Positions 1 through 8,400 of a DNA stretch of 17,029 nt are shown piece after piece. The position numbers and the translations under genes are program-made. This DNA is from JAUYIV01 sp035464675 (GTDB lineage Bacteria; Actinomycetota; Acidimicrobiia; Spongiisociales; UBA11373): positions 1 to 17,029 of the forward strand of contig DATHSA010000056.1 of the NCBI GenBank assembly GCA_035464675.1, given 5' to 3'. The notes below the pieces were generated by a model. The model did not search any database and was not told where the DNA came from. It worked only from the letters and a program-made list of their open reading frames with translations. Each line of letters starts with the position of its first letter. Within the stretch, counting starts at the first letter, position 1.

Positions 1-394
1 CGGCGTAGTGGGCGTGCAGGCATTTGCCCCCCGCCCGGGCCCCGCCCACTCCACCAGCCGGCCGGGGATCGGCATCCTCGGGCACGAGCGCATCGCGCTC
101 GGCGGCATAGCGGGCATGAGCCCGCTCCAGCCGGGCGCCGAACTCCGGATCGCCGGCGGCATTGCGTTCCATCGCGGCGACGCCGCCGGCCGACTCCATG
201 CGCCCGATCCGGCGCGTCGCCAGGGGACAGGTGAGCCAATATGTCGTCGGGAAGGGGGTCCCGTCGTCGAGGAACGGCGGCACCCTGATCACGACCGGCA
301 CGTCCAGGTGGCAACGGGTGACCACGTCGACCTCCGAGCGCACCGGACGATCGAGCTGCGCCTCGACGACCGCGCGGTTGGTGGCATGGATCAC
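1..394 (-). CDS. DUF501 family protein, 3' end cut by window edge
   Basis: The reading frame is open from GTG at 394 to the window edge and gives about 131 residues. The sequence fits DUF501: an N-terminal stretch with QLDRPVRSEVDVVTRC, then DDGTPFPTTYWLTCPLA, then RRIGRMESAGG, and near the edge a GGKCLHAHYA segment that matches the conserved cysteine/histidine end of the family. DUF501 has no established function; its cysteines and histidines could bind metal. It commonly follows eno and the septum protein gene in Actinomycetota, as it does here. The GTG start is the only ATG/GTG/TTG near the family start, but I see no good ribosome binding site; the region upstream (419-446) is a repeat array. 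The C-terminal part lies outside the window. Confidence 0.85.
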   Translation of the reverse strand, partial: MIHATNRAVVEAQLDRPVRSEVDVVTRCHLDVPVVIRVPPFLDDGTPFPTTYWLTCPLATRRIGRMESAGGVAAMERNAAGDPEFGARLERAHARYAAERDALVPEDADPRPAGGVGGARAGGKCLHAHYA

Positions 395-418
395 AGAGGT
401 GAGTATGCCCTTGACCTC

Positions 419-446
419 GTCTCCCGTCTCCCGTCTCCGGTCTCCC
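419..446 (-). repeat. Heptamer array A-left (4 x GTCTCCC)
   Basis: Four consecutive 7-bp units, GTCTCCC three times and GTCTCCG once, occupy exactly 28 bp just upstream of the DUF501 gene. Read on the minus strand the unit is GGGAGAC. The array faces a second array at 490-517 in opposite orientation. The 8-bp stem CCGGTCTC (437-444) with GAGACCGG (451-458), loop six bases, starts inside this array and could act as a terminator-like hairpin after ftsB, although no T-run follows. Confidence 0.85.
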
Positions 447-489
447 GACAGAGACCGGGGGATCGCTCACAAGGGCGCGCGGTGCTCTC

Positions 490-517
490 TGGCAACGGGC
501 AACGGGCAACGGGCAAC
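490..517 (+). repeat. Heptamer array A-right (4 x GGGCAAC)
   Basis: One TGGCAAC and three GGGCAAC units in perfect 7-bp register. The array ends 18 bp before the ftsB stop codon (536-538). It is inverted relative to 419-446, so the two arms bracket a 43-bp core; the whole element is 99 bp. Directly after the array comes CGAGCGAAGCGAG (521-533), a motif shared with the tail of the hairpin repeats around the DUF559 gene. Confidence 0.85.
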
Positions 518-535
518 GGGCGAGCGAAGCGAGCC

Positions 536-931
536 TCAGCCGTCCACCAGATCCTTCCCGGTGAGGAAGTTCAACAGCGCCCGCCACCAGGGAACCGATT
601 CCTCGAAGTCGGGCTCGGGGTGGGGCTCGCCAGGCACGCTCCCTTCGGGGACGATCGCCACATACGCGACGTCGCCGGGCATCACGAGGCCGAAGTGCTC
701 GCGAGCAAGCCGCTCCACTTCCTGTGGCGACTCGAGGGCGGCGATCTCCTGCTCCAGCTTGCGATTCTCGGTGATCAGGGCATCGAGCTGCGCCTCGGCG
801 AGATCGACCGACCGCTGCTGGGCGATGATCTGACGGAAGGGGAACACGCCGGCCGACGCAGCCACGACGCCCACGATCACCGTGACGACGAGGACCGAGC
901 CGACCCCGAATCCACGGCGACCCTCTCTCAC
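536..931 (-). CDS. ftsB: FtsB/DivIC-type septum formation initiator
   Basis: A 131-residue bitopic membrane protein of the DivIC/FtsB family, which bridges early and late divisome proteins at the division septum. Residues about 10-30 form one hydrophobic transmembrane helix (VLVVTVIVGVVAASAGVF), about 34-68 a coiled-coil segment, and 73-87 carry the family motif ERLAREHFGLVMPGD. The C-terminus is acidic and tryptophan-containing. I chose GTG at 931 rather than the in-frame GTG at 940: GGAGG lies eight bases upstream of 931, and this GTG overlaps the eno stop codon as GTGA, which implies translational coupling. The gene sits between eno and DUF501, the usual actinobacterial order. Confidence 0.9.
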   Translation of the reverse strand: MREGRRGFGVGSVLVVTVIVGVVAASAGVFPFRQIIAQQRSVDLAEAQLDALITENRKLEQEIAALESPQEVERLAREHFGLVMPGDVAYVAIVPEGSVPGEPHPEPDFEESVPWWRALLNFLTGKDLVDG

Positions 932-2205
932 CTCGCCCACCTCCGGTAGGGCGCGGTGCCGGCGTAGCGGGCGCCGGGCCCGAGCAACTCCTCGATGCGG
1001 AGCAACTGGTTGTACTTGGCGGTGCGCTCGCCACGCGCCGGAGCACCCGTCTTGATCTGGCCGGCGTTGGTGGCGACGACGAGGTGGGAGATGAAGGTGT
1101 CCTCGGTCTCACCGGATCTATGGCTCACCACCCGGCCATACGACGACCGCTCGGCCAGCTGCATCGTGTGAAGTGTCTCGGAGAGTGTCCCGATCTGATT
1201 GACCTTGATGAGAATGGCGTTGGCGGCACCAGTGTCGATCCCCTTGCGCAACAGGTCCTCGTTGGTGACGAACACGTCGTCACCGACCAGCTGGATCCGC
1301 CCTCCGAGGCGGTTGGTGATCGCGACCCATCCGTCCCAGTCGTCCTCTGCGAGGCCGTCCTCGATGGAGACGATGGGGAAGTCGGCGACCAGTCCAGCGA
1401 GATAGTCGACCATCTCCTCGGACTTCAGCGTGCGCCCCTCGAGCGTGTAGCGACCCTCGCGATATAGCTCGGTGGCGGCGACATCGAGGGCGAACGCCAC
1501 CTGGGATCCCACCTCGTACCCCGCCTCGCCGGTCGCCTCGGTGAGCACCTCCAGGGCCTGGCGGTTCTCGGCGAGGTTCGGGGCAAAGCCTCCCTCGTCG
1601 CCGACATTCGTCGCCAGCCCGCGGCCAGCCAGAACCTTGCGAAGGGCGTGATAGATCTCGACACCGGCACGAAGCGCCTCGCGGTAGGTCCCGAAGCCGG
1701 CGGGGACGAGCATGAACTCCTGGATGTCGACGGAGTTGGCGGCGTGCGCTCCCCCATTGAGGACGTTGAGCATCGGCACGGGGAGAGTGCGGGCCGACGG
1801 GCCTCCGAGGTATCGGTAGAGCGGCATCCCGGACGCCGAGGCGGCGGCGCGGGCGACGGCGAGCGACACTGCGAGCATCGCGTTGGCCCCGAGCCGCTCC
1901 TTGTTGGGCGTGCCGTCGAGGTCGCGCATTGCCAGGTCGATCGACTCCTGATCGAATGCATCCCTGCCAGTGAGCAGATCGGCGATGTGGTCGTTGACGT
2001 TCTGGACGGCCCGCGTCACGCCCTTGCCGCCGAAGCGGTCTCCGCCATCCCGAAGCTCGACGGCCTCGAGAGCCCCCGTCGATGCTCCCGACGGAACCGC
2101 CGCACGGCCGAAGTGTCCGCCAGCAAGGAACACCTCGGCCTCGACGGTCGGGTTCCCCCGGGAGTCGAGGACTTCGCGGGCCCGGATCGATGTGATGGTC
2201 GTCAC
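928..2205 (-). CDS. eno: Enolase (phosphopyruvate hydratase)
   Basis: This 425-residue cytoplasmic enzyme interconverts 2-phosphoglycerate and phosphoenolpyruvate in glycolysis. Hallmarks seen in order are ITSIRAREVLDSRGNPTVE at the N-terminus, the mobile loop VPSGASTGALEAVELRD, NVGDEGGFAPN, the metal-binding SIEDGLAEDDWDGW and LVGDDVFVTN, the lysine-bearing LIKVNQIGTLSE, and VVSHRSGETEDTFI plus KTGAPARGERTAKYNQLLRI at the C-terminus. Length is normal for bacteria. The frame stays open to 2328, but that extension reads through GC-rich hairpin repeats; GTG at 2205 starts at the conserved N-terminus and has AGGAGG four bases upstream. The stop overlaps the ftsB start. Confidence 0.97.
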   Translation of the reverse strand: MTTITSIRAREVLDSRGNPTVEAEVFLAGGHFGRAAVPSGASTGALEAVELRDGGDRFGGKGVTRAVQNVNDHIADLLTGRDAFDQESIDLAMRDLDGTPNKERLGANAMLAVSLAVARAAASASGMPLYRYLGGPSARTLPVPMLNVLNGGAHAANSVDIQEFMLVPAGFGTYREALRAGVEIYHALRKVLAGRGLATNVGDEGGFAPNLAENRQALEVLTEATGEAGYEVGSQVAFALDVAATELYREGRYTLEGRTLKSEEMVDYLAGLVADFPIVSIEDGLAEDDWDGWVAITNRLGGRIQLVGDDVFVTNEDLLRKGIDTGAANAILIKVNQIGTLSETLHTMQLAERSSYGRVVSHRSGETEDTFISHLVVATNAGQIKTGAPARGERTAKYNQLLRIEELLGPGARYAGTAPYRRWAR

Positions 2206-2267
2206 GGGCCCTCCTGGTCGGGGAACCGTATCACGGGGTGCGGAGAATTTGGAGTCTTGTGCCCTGG

Positions 2268-2320
2268 CACCTCCTCCCCCGCGTGCGGGGGAGGAGGTGC
2301 GAAGCGGGGCCGGAGGGGCC
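2268..2320 (+). repeat. GC-rich hairpin repeat H1 with conserved tail
   Basis: The hairpin is perfect: CACCTCCTCCCCCGC (2268-2282) pairs with 2285-2299 over 15 bp, with GT at the centre. It is followed by the tail CGAAGCGGGGCCGGAGGGG. It lies 62 bp upstream of the eno start and could also end transcription coming from DUF559, though no T-run follows. It is the first of two direct copies. Confidence 0.85.
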
Positions 2321-2331
2321 GAAAACAACGT

Positions 2332-2384
2332 CCTCCCCCGCGTGCGGGGGAGGTGGACGAGCGAAGCGAGGCCGGAGGGGGCCG
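2332..2384 (+). repeat. GC-rich hairpin repeat H2 with GAGCGAAGCGAG tail
   Basis: CCTCCCCCGC (2332-2341) pairs perfectly with GCGGGGGAGG (2344-2353). The tail contains GACGAGCGAAGCGAGGCCGG and a G-run. Stem and tail resemble H1 at 2268-2320, in the same orientation, about 64 bp apart. The copy lies just downstream of the DUF559 stop codon. Confidence 0.85.
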
Positions 2385-2421
2385 TCGACAGCGCGGGCGG
2401 CGGGACCAGGAGACGAGGTGC

Positions 2422-2835
2422 TCAGTCTGGCCAGTGGGTCTCGTGCTCGCGAGCAAGCAGTTCGCCACCCAACTCGATGCTCTTGCCGGCAGGTGCTACT
2501 CCCTCGAGGGCGGCCTCGATCTCCTTCACGACCTGGGCGGTGGAGTCGAGAACATGGCGACTCCAGAAGCGGATGACCCTGAATCCGCGAGCTTCGAGGA
2601 ATTCCTGTCGCCAGAGATCGGTCCGCCTGGTGTGCTGCGACCCGTCGACCTCGACGACCAGACTCCGCTCCAGGCATGCGAAGTCGACGATGAAGGGGCC
2701 GATGATGTGCTGCCGCCGAAACTTGTAGCCAAGTCGGCGGCCCCGGATCTCCATCCAGAGACGCACTTCGCCCTTCGACATGTTCTTGCGATTCTCTCTG
2801 GCAAAGGCTCGGAGGCCTTCTCGGTCGTTGGGCAC
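2422..2835 (-). CDS. DUF559 family endonuclease-like protein
   Basis: This 137-residue protein belongs to DUF559, a family related to Vsr-type very-short-patch-repair nucleases with a PD-(D/E)XK-like core. Visible motifs are ARENRKNMSKGEVRLW (residues 12-27), the core FRRQHIIGPFIVDFAC with Asp51, LVVEVDGSQH with Glu62, Asp64 and His68, and GFRVIRFWSRHVL (84-96). About 25 extra residues at the C-terminus are unlike the core. The expected cleavage partner or DNA substrate is unknown. The GTG start at 2835 agrees with the usual family N-terminus, but the ribosome binding site is weak. The gene interrupts the mazG-eno spacing and is bracketed by inverted GC-rich hairpin repeats, which suggests it arrived with them or acts on them. 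Confidence 0.85.
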   Translation of the reverse strand: MPNDREGLRAFARENRKNMSKGEVRLWMEIRGRRLGYKFRRQHIIGPFIVDFACLERSLVVEVDGSQHTRRTDLWRQEFLEARGFRVIRFWSRHVLDSTAQVVKEIEAALEGVAPAGKSIELGGELLAREHETHWPD

Positions 2836-2893
2836 CCGGAGATGGTCAGACCCGGGTGTGACAAGAACCGGATCACGTTGGCGTTGTCCCCAC

Positions 2894-2946
2894 GGCCCCC
2901 CTCCCCTTCGCTCCGCTCGGGTACTCCCCCCGCAAGCGGGGGGAGA
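2894..2946 (-). repeat. GC-rich hairpin repeat H3, inverted copy
   Basis: CTCCCCCCGC (2924-2933) pairs with GCGGGGGGAG (2936-2945) across AA. Read on the minus strand, the hairpin is followed by GAGCGGAGCGAAGGGG and a G-run, the same hairpin-then-tail plan as the copies at 2268-2384 but in opposite orientation. It lies upstream of the DUF559 gene. Confidence 0.8.
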
Positions 2947-3040
2947 CGCTCAAAAGAGGGCCGATCGCTCCGCTCGCGGCACTCACCAGCACGCCGGGGG
3001 AGGCCCTCAGAAGAGACCCTCGCTCCGCCCGGGGTCCACC
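2947..3040 (-). repeat. Two degenerate tail copies of the hairpin repeat family
   Basis: Read on the minus strand, this stretch holds two further tail-like modules: GGGCGGAGCGAGGGTCTC followed by TTCTGAGG (3004-3040), and GCGAGCGGAGCGATCGG followed by CCCTCTTTTGAG (2947-3003). The second is preceded by a degraded stem, CCTCCCCCGGCGTGC. They appear to be decayed tandem copies of H3. The assignment is by eye and weaker than for H1-H3. Confidence 0.5.
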
Positions 3041-3095
3041 CCACGCTAATGAGAAGGGCCTCGCCAACCGGGCGAACACGATCACGACGTTGGAC

Positions 3096-3123
3096 GGGCG
3101 ACCGGCGACCGGAGTCGGGCGAC
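3096..3123 (+). repeat. Heptamer array B, single arm abutting mazG stop
   Basis: Four 7-bp units (GGGCGAC, CGGCGAC, CGGAGTC, GGGCGAC) fill 28 bp and end at the base next to the mazG stop codon (3124-3126). Orientation matches the other right-hand arms. I found no convincing opposite arm to the left, so this may be a remnant whose partner was lost when the hairpin repeats or DUF559 gene came in. Confidence 0.7.
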
Positions 3124-4548
3124 CTACTCCTCCCCCTTGGCCCTCTCCCAGTGCGCGTCCATCTCCTCGAGTGTCATGCCGCTGGGATCGCCGGCCTCCT
3201 CGATGGCTCGGAAGCGACGATCGAACCTGTCGCCTGCGGCACGGAGTGCCTGCTCGGGGTCGATGCCGAGACGCCGGGAGAGATTGACCGCCGAGAAGAG
3301 GAGATCGCCCATCTCGTCGCGTACCCGATCGGGCTCTCCGGCAGCCTCGATCACCTCGTCGATCTCCTCGCGCACCTTGGCGAGCACCCCTTCTACGTCG
3401 GGCCAGTCGAATCCCACGCCTGCGGCCCTCGCCTGGAGCTCATGGGCACGGGCGAGGGCCGGCATCGATCTGGGCACGCCGTCGAGGAGCGATTCGCGGC
3501 CCTTCTCCTCCCTCTTCAGGCGTTCCCAGTTCGCCATGACGTGCTCGGCGGTCTCCGCCTGGACCTCCCCGAAGACGTGGGGATGGCGGGCGACCAGCTT
3601 GCGACGGATCGACTCGGCCACCTCCTCGATGCCGAACATCCCCGCCTCGGCGGAGAGTGTGGCGTGGAAGACGACCTGAAGCAGGAGGTCTCCCAACTCC
3701 TCCTCGAGGTCGAGGTAGGCGGGCACGTCGGCCTCCCCACCGGGGGCTTCGGCGGGCAACGCCTCGATGGCTTCGAGGGTCTCGTATGCCTCCTCCAGGA
3801 GATGCCGGGCGAGCGTGTGATGGGTCTGCTCCCGGTCCCAGGGGCACTCGCTGCGAAGGAGGGCATTGGTGCGCACGAGACCCGGCCAGCCTGGTGGCTC
3901 GACATCCAGGAAGAGAGACACCCGCATCCCGGCATGCCCGGCCCGCAGATCCGCGATCGGGAGAGTCTCGATCAGCTCGTCGCTCGACCCGAGGTCGGCC
4001 AACCGGATGATCGGCGTGTCGTGAGCGAGCAGGGCGAGCAGGGAGTCGCGTACGGCATCGACGGCACCTCGTCCGTCCAACTGGGCGAACACCGTCGGGA
4101 GGTGGAGCAGGAGCGGCTGCGGGAGGTCGTGGGCATCGAGGACCTGCAACCCCCTCTCGAGGGGGTCGACGCCACAACGGGCCAGGGCGAGGTCGAGGAA
4201 CGACTCCCCCGGGCGGATCCCCACCTCCGGCACCTCGGCGCGGAGGATGCTCACGACGCGCTCCCCCACCAGCGCACTCCCGGGGACCGCGTACACCACG
4301 GGGCCGTCGTCGAGCAGCGACCGCACCCGGTCGGCGATGGCCCGATACACCGACTCGAAGGCCTCGCTGCCCTCGTAAAGATCGTCGCATGCCACCACCT
4401 CGCGCCTCTCGGCCAGCTCCATGCATGCCGGATGCTCCATCGTCCGCACCACGACGGTGGTCTGGCGATCGGTGAGGAGCTCGAGAACGGAGGCGGGCAG
4501 GCGGTCCAGTCCGGCGGGTCCCAGGCCGACGATCTGGAGCCCGGTCAC
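3124..4548 (-). CDS. mazG: MazG nucleotide pyrophosphohydrolase fused to a tetrapyrrole-methylase-like domain
   Basis: This 474-residue protein matches the YabN-type fusion. Residues 1-215 form a SAM-dependent tetrapyrrole methylase-like domain (LQIVGLGPAGLDRLPASV, then VVYAVPGSALVGERVV). Residues 225-470 hold two MazG modules. The first has RSECPWDREQTHHTL, the metal ligands EEAYE (252-256) and LEEELGDLLLQVVFH. The second has KVREEIDEVIE and RDEMGDLLFSAVNLSRRLG. MazG hydrolyses non-canonical or excess NTPs to NMP and pyrophosphate in the cytoplasm; the role of the methylase-like part is unknown. GTG at 4548 overlaps the upstream stop as GTGA and starts exactly at the domain; the longer open frame to 4842 is the shadow of the lipoprotein gene. 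The ribosome binding site is poor, so coupling is likely. Confidence 0.92.
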   Translation of the reverse strand: MTGLQIVGLGPAGLDRLPASVLELLTDRQTTVVVRTMEHPACMELAERREVVACDDLYEGSEAFESVYRAIADRVRSLLDDGPVVYAVPGSALVGERVVSILRAEVPEVGIRPGESFLDLALARCGVDPLERGLQVLDAHDLPQPLLLHLPTVFAQLDGRGAVDAVRDSLLALLAHDTPIIRLADLGSSDELIETLPIADLRAGHAGMRVSLFLDVEPPGWPGLVRTNALLRSECPWDREQTHHTLARHLLEEAYETLEAIEALPAEAPGGEADVPAYLDLEEELGDLLLQVVFHATLSAEAGMFGIEEVAESIRRKLVARHPHVFGEVQAETAEHVMANWERLKREEKGRESLLDGVPRSMPALARAHELQARAAGVGFDWPDVEGVLAKVREEIDEVIEAAGEPDRVRDEMGDLLFSAVNLSRRLGIDPEQALRAAGDRFDRRFRAIEEAGDPSGMTLEEMDAHWERAKGEE

Positions 4549-5447
4549 TCCGAGGGTGGCAGGATCCCGAAGGCGGTCCACTCGCCGTAACGCGGATCGA
4601 GTTCGACCTCGGCGTCCTGGAGCGTCTCGGTGAGCCAGGCCGTCCACAGTTCGTCGATCTCGCTGCGGCTCAGATAGTCCTGCGGGTTGGCGCGCACAGC
4701 CTCCTCGTCGGCGGTGGTGCGCTCGTTCACCTGGATCACGTGATAGCCGAACTGGGTCGGCACCGGGCCGGTGGGCTCGAGCAGTGGCGCCTCCACGGTG
4801 GCGAGTGCGAACGGTTCGACATAGGCGTTGGCAAGCCTGCAACCGAGATCGCCGCCCGGGGCCGAGTCGATGGAGACCTCGCCCGCGACGGCGGCGAAGT
4901 CCTCACCTCCCTGGACTCGCTCCAGGGCTGCGGTGGCCTCCTCCTCGGTGTTGACCAGGATGTGGAACGCGCACACCGTGGTGATCGCCGTGGCGTCGGC
5001 AAGGATCTGATCGATGACGGCGGGCACGGAGGCCAGGGCGCGCTGTGCCGCCTCGCGGACCACAGAGATCTCGGCGCTGTGGCGGATCATCTCGGGGCCG
5101 GCGTCGGGGATCTGCACGTACTCGGCCGGAGTGAGCCCGTTGGCGTTCATCTGATCCAGCATCGCCTGCTCGACGCCGTCGACCTCGGCCTGGTCGACCT
5201 CGACACCGAAGTCGACGCGAATCGCGTCGATCAGAATCGCCTTGGCTATGAGGCCGAAGATCGTCGAACGAAGGCTCGAGTCGATGGGAAGCGCGTCGAT
5301 GTCGTCCTCGTACAGGTCGGCGAGGTCCCCTTCGGTGATGGTCGTGTCCCCGACGCTGGCGATCTCCGCGCCGGAGCCGCCGGAGCACGCGGAGACGCCG
5401 AGCGCGAGGGCGAGGATCAATGTGAGAGTGCGACGCAAGAGGGTCAT
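4545..5447 (-). CDS. Parvulin-type peptidyl-prolyl isomerase lipoprotein (PrsA/SurA-like)
   Basis: This 300-residue exported foldase-like protein has a lipoprotein signal: basic MTLLRR, a hydrophobic core, and the lipobox VSAC with the modified cysteine at residue 21. Residues about 30-145 form a SurA/PrsA-like chaperone region (VGDTTITEGDLADLYEDD). The PpiC/parvulin domain lies about 150-255 and includes FHILVNTEEEA, GGEDFAAVAGEVS, APGGDLGC and TQFGYHVIQV. It should assist folding of secreted proteins on the outer face of the membrane. ATG at 5447 overlaps the mfd stop as ATGA; the frame is open further upstream, but only as the shadow of mfd. The lipobox fixes the start. Confidence 0.9.
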   Translation of the reverse strand: MTLLRRTLTLILALALGVSACSGGSGAEIASVGDTTITEGDLADLYEDDIDALPIDSSLRSTIFGLIAKAILIDAIRVDFGVEVDQAEVDGVEQAMLDQMNANGLTPAEYVQIPDAGPEMIRHSAEISVVREAAQRALASVPAVIDQILADATAITTVCAFHILVNTEEEATAALERVQGGEDFAAVAGEVSIDSAPGGDLGCRLANAYVEPFALATVEAPLLEPTGPVPTQFGYHVIQVNERTTADEEAVRANPQDYLSRSEIDELWTAWLTETLQDAEVELDPRYGEWTAFGILPPSE

Positions 5448-8400
5448 CCGTCTTCGGGGGGCCACATTGTACGGATGAAGTCGGCCATCCGGGTCGCAGG
5501 ACCCTCCGGAGGCAGGGGGACGAACACGGCCCGGTCGCGGAGCACCGCCTTCGGGGCGATCCGCTCGAGACGGACCTCCTTGGACGCGGAGAGGGTGACC
5601 GGGGACAGCCGCACCTCGCGCCGCATGGCGACGATCTCGGCGATGCCCACTCGCAGCGCCTCCACGCGTAGACGAGCGATGTCGATCAGCACCTCTGCTC
5701 GCTCCGGTAGCTCGCCGTAGCGGTCCGTCCACTCGGCGACCACGTCGTCGATCGATGCATGACTGGTCGCTGCTGCAAGCCGCCGATAGGCCTCGAGTCT
5801 GGCGTCCTGATCGGGCACGTAGTCGTCGGGCAGGTGAGCCTCCACCGGCAGCTCGATGCGGACCTCGGCAGGCGGCTTCTCCCGCGTCGACCCGGTCTCG
5901 AGCTCCTCCACGGCCTCGGCGACCAGTTCGATGTAGAGATCGAACCCCACCGCGCTGATGTGGCCGGACTGCACATTCCCCAGCACGCTCCCCGCACCCC
6001 GGATCTCCAGATCCCGCAGGGCGAGCTGGAACCCCGAGCCGAGGTCCCCGAACTCACCGATCGCCTCCAGACGGCGATATGCCTCCTCGGTGAGGCGCTG
6101 GTCCTCAGGGTGGAACAGATACGCGTAGGCGCGCTGGGAGGAGCGTCCGACCCTCCCCCGAAGCTGGTAGAGCTGGGCCAGCCCGAGCAGGTCGGCGCGT
6201 TCGACGATCAACGTGTTGACCTGCGGAAGGTCGAGGCCCGACTCGATGATCGTCGTGGCCACGAGCACGTCGTACTCGCCGTTCCAGAAGTCGAGCATCA
6301 CCTGCTCCAGCTGGCCCTCGCTCATCCGCCCGTGGGCCACTGCGTAGCGAGCCTCGGGAACCAGCGCGCGGAGGCGGGTCACCGCGTGGTCGATCGACTG
6401 GATGCGGTTGTGGACGTAGAACACCTGGCCCTCGCGCAGCATCTCCCTCCGGATCGCCGCCGAGACCGTCTGCTCCTCGTACGGCCCGACGAACGTGAGG
6501 ATCGGGTGGCGGTCCTCGGGAGGCGTCGAGATGCGGCTCACGCTGCGGATCCCGGTGAGCGCCATCTCCAGGGTGCGCGGGATCGGGGTGGCGGTGAGCG
6601 TCAGCACGTCGACGGACTCCCTCAGCGCCTTGATCTGATCCTTGGCCGACACGCCGAAGCGTTGCTCCTCGTCGACCACGAGCAGACCGAGGTCACGAAA
6701 CGAGATGTCCTCGCTGAGCAGGCGATGGGTGCCGATCACCACGTCCACCGCACCCTCGGCGACTCCGCGCACCACCGTCCTCTGCTGATGGGGGGTGAGG
6801 AACCGGCTGAGCATCTCCACCCGCACCGGGTACCCGGCGAACCGATCCGCGAACGTCTGGTGGTGCTGCTGGGCGAGGAGGGTCGTAGGCACGAGGACCG
6901 CCGCCTGCTTGCCGTCCTGCACGGCCTTGAAAGCGGCGCGGATGGCCACCTCGGTCTTGCCGAACCCGACGTCGCCGAATACCAGGCGGTCCATCGGGGC
7001 CTCCGCCTCCATGTCCTGCTTGACCTCGGAGATGGCGGTCAGCTGATCGGGGGTCTCCTCGAAGGGGAACGCCGCCTCCATCTCGCGCTGCCAGGGGGTG
7101 TCGGGGGCGAAGGCGGTGCCCGATGCGCGGGCCCGCTTGCGATGCAGCGCGACGACCTCTTCGGCGACGGCGGCCACCGCCTTGCGCACCTTCCCCCGGG
7201 TGCGCTCCCAGTCGGCGCCGCCCATCCGGCTCAGCCTGGGCGACTCGCCTCCGGTGTACGGACGGACCGCGGCGAGCTGGTCGGTGGGGACGTAGAGGCG
7301 ATCCTGGCCGGCGTAGGCGATGAGCAGATAGTCGCGCTCGATGCCCCCCATCCGGTTGGTGACGAGGCCCTCGAAGCGCCCGATGCCGTGGTGATGATGG
7401 ACGACGAAGTCACCAGGGCGGAGATCGCCGTAGGACGGGGCCACCTCGCGCACCGCCGCCCGAGCCCGGCGGTGGGCGCGCCGGCGGCCGGCGATCTCCT
7501 GCTCGCCGAGCACCGCCACGCCGAGGTCCGGGGCAACGAAGCCGCGGTGAATCCCGTGGGCGATCACCATCGAACCGGTGGCCGCCTCCTCGCCGCGGTG
7601 GAGGGCCAGGCCCTCCTCGGCGAGGACACGGGCCACCCGATCGGCGGCGGCATCGCCGTCCATGGCCACGACCACGTCGAGCCCCTTCTTCACGAGGCTT
7701 CCGAGGCCACGCGCCACGGACTCCGGGTTGCCCGGCTCGGCGTCGAACCCGGACACCGAGAGCGCCTCCTCGCCAGGGCGGCCGGCGACCGAGGGCGCCT
7801 CCAGGACGCGATCCGTCGGCAGCGCCGATTCGATCGGCAGGAACAGATCGGGGTGCTCTCCGGCCTCGGGTGCGCCGCTCCCCCACGTCGGCGCCAGCGC
7901 CGCGGCCAGTTCCGACTCCTCCTTGGCGAGATCGCGCGCCCGGTCGTGGGAGCGGGACGGCTCGAACAGCACGACGCGGGTCGAGGCGTCGGCCTCGTCG
8001 ATCACCGTCGCCGCGTCGGCCAGCCACGGCAGCCACGACTCGATACCCGGGAAGGAGACCCCTTCGGCGACCCGGTCCCAGGTGGCCGCCGCCCATGGCT
8101 CGGACGAGGCGAGCGAACGCGCCCGCTCCGACAGCGAATCGTCGGGGCGAACCTCGCGCGCCGGGAACGCCGCCACCTCGGCGACCGACCCGATGGAACG
8201 CTGCGTGGTCACGGAGACCGTGGTGATCTCCTCCACCCGATCGCCCCAGAAGTCGACCCGCACCGGCTCCCGCCCCTGCGCCGGGTACAGGTCGATGATC
8301 CCGCCGCGGACGGCGAACTCGCCGCGGCTCTCCACCCGATCCGTTCGGTCGTAGCCCGCTGCGGCGAGACGACCCACCAGCCCCTCGAAGTCGTGGTCGT

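Larger units (their letters stand above)
2268..3040. mobile_element. Putative DUF559-containing repeat element
   Basis: The DUF559 gene lies between two plus-oriented hairpin repeats (2268-2384) and two to three minus-oriented copies (2894-3040), so the gene is enclosed by inverted repeats. The insert separates mazG from eno. No target-site duplication was identified by eye and no transposase is present. Calling it mobile is inference from the layout; the repeats could equally be terminators that accumulated beside an ordinary gene. Confidence 0.35.

Noticed and set aside
2206..2328. N-terminal extension of enolase to 2328
   Set aside because: The extension translates hairpin repeat sequence, and GTG at 2205 has AGGAGG and the conserved N-terminus.
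2395..2415. Possible degenerate heptamers (GGGCGGC, GGGACCA, GGAGACG) downstream of DUF559
   Set aside because: Only three units with several mismatches; indistinguishable from G-rich background.
1648..4590. Long plus-strand open frame of 980 codons
   Set aside because: It runs antisense through eno, the hairpin repeats, DUF559 and mazG; the minus-strand products have clear family motifs, so this is a high-GC shadow.
4549..4842. N-terminal extension of MazG to the ATG at 4842
   Set aside because: It overlaps the PPIase C-terminal domain in another frame; the methylase domain starts at GTG 4548.
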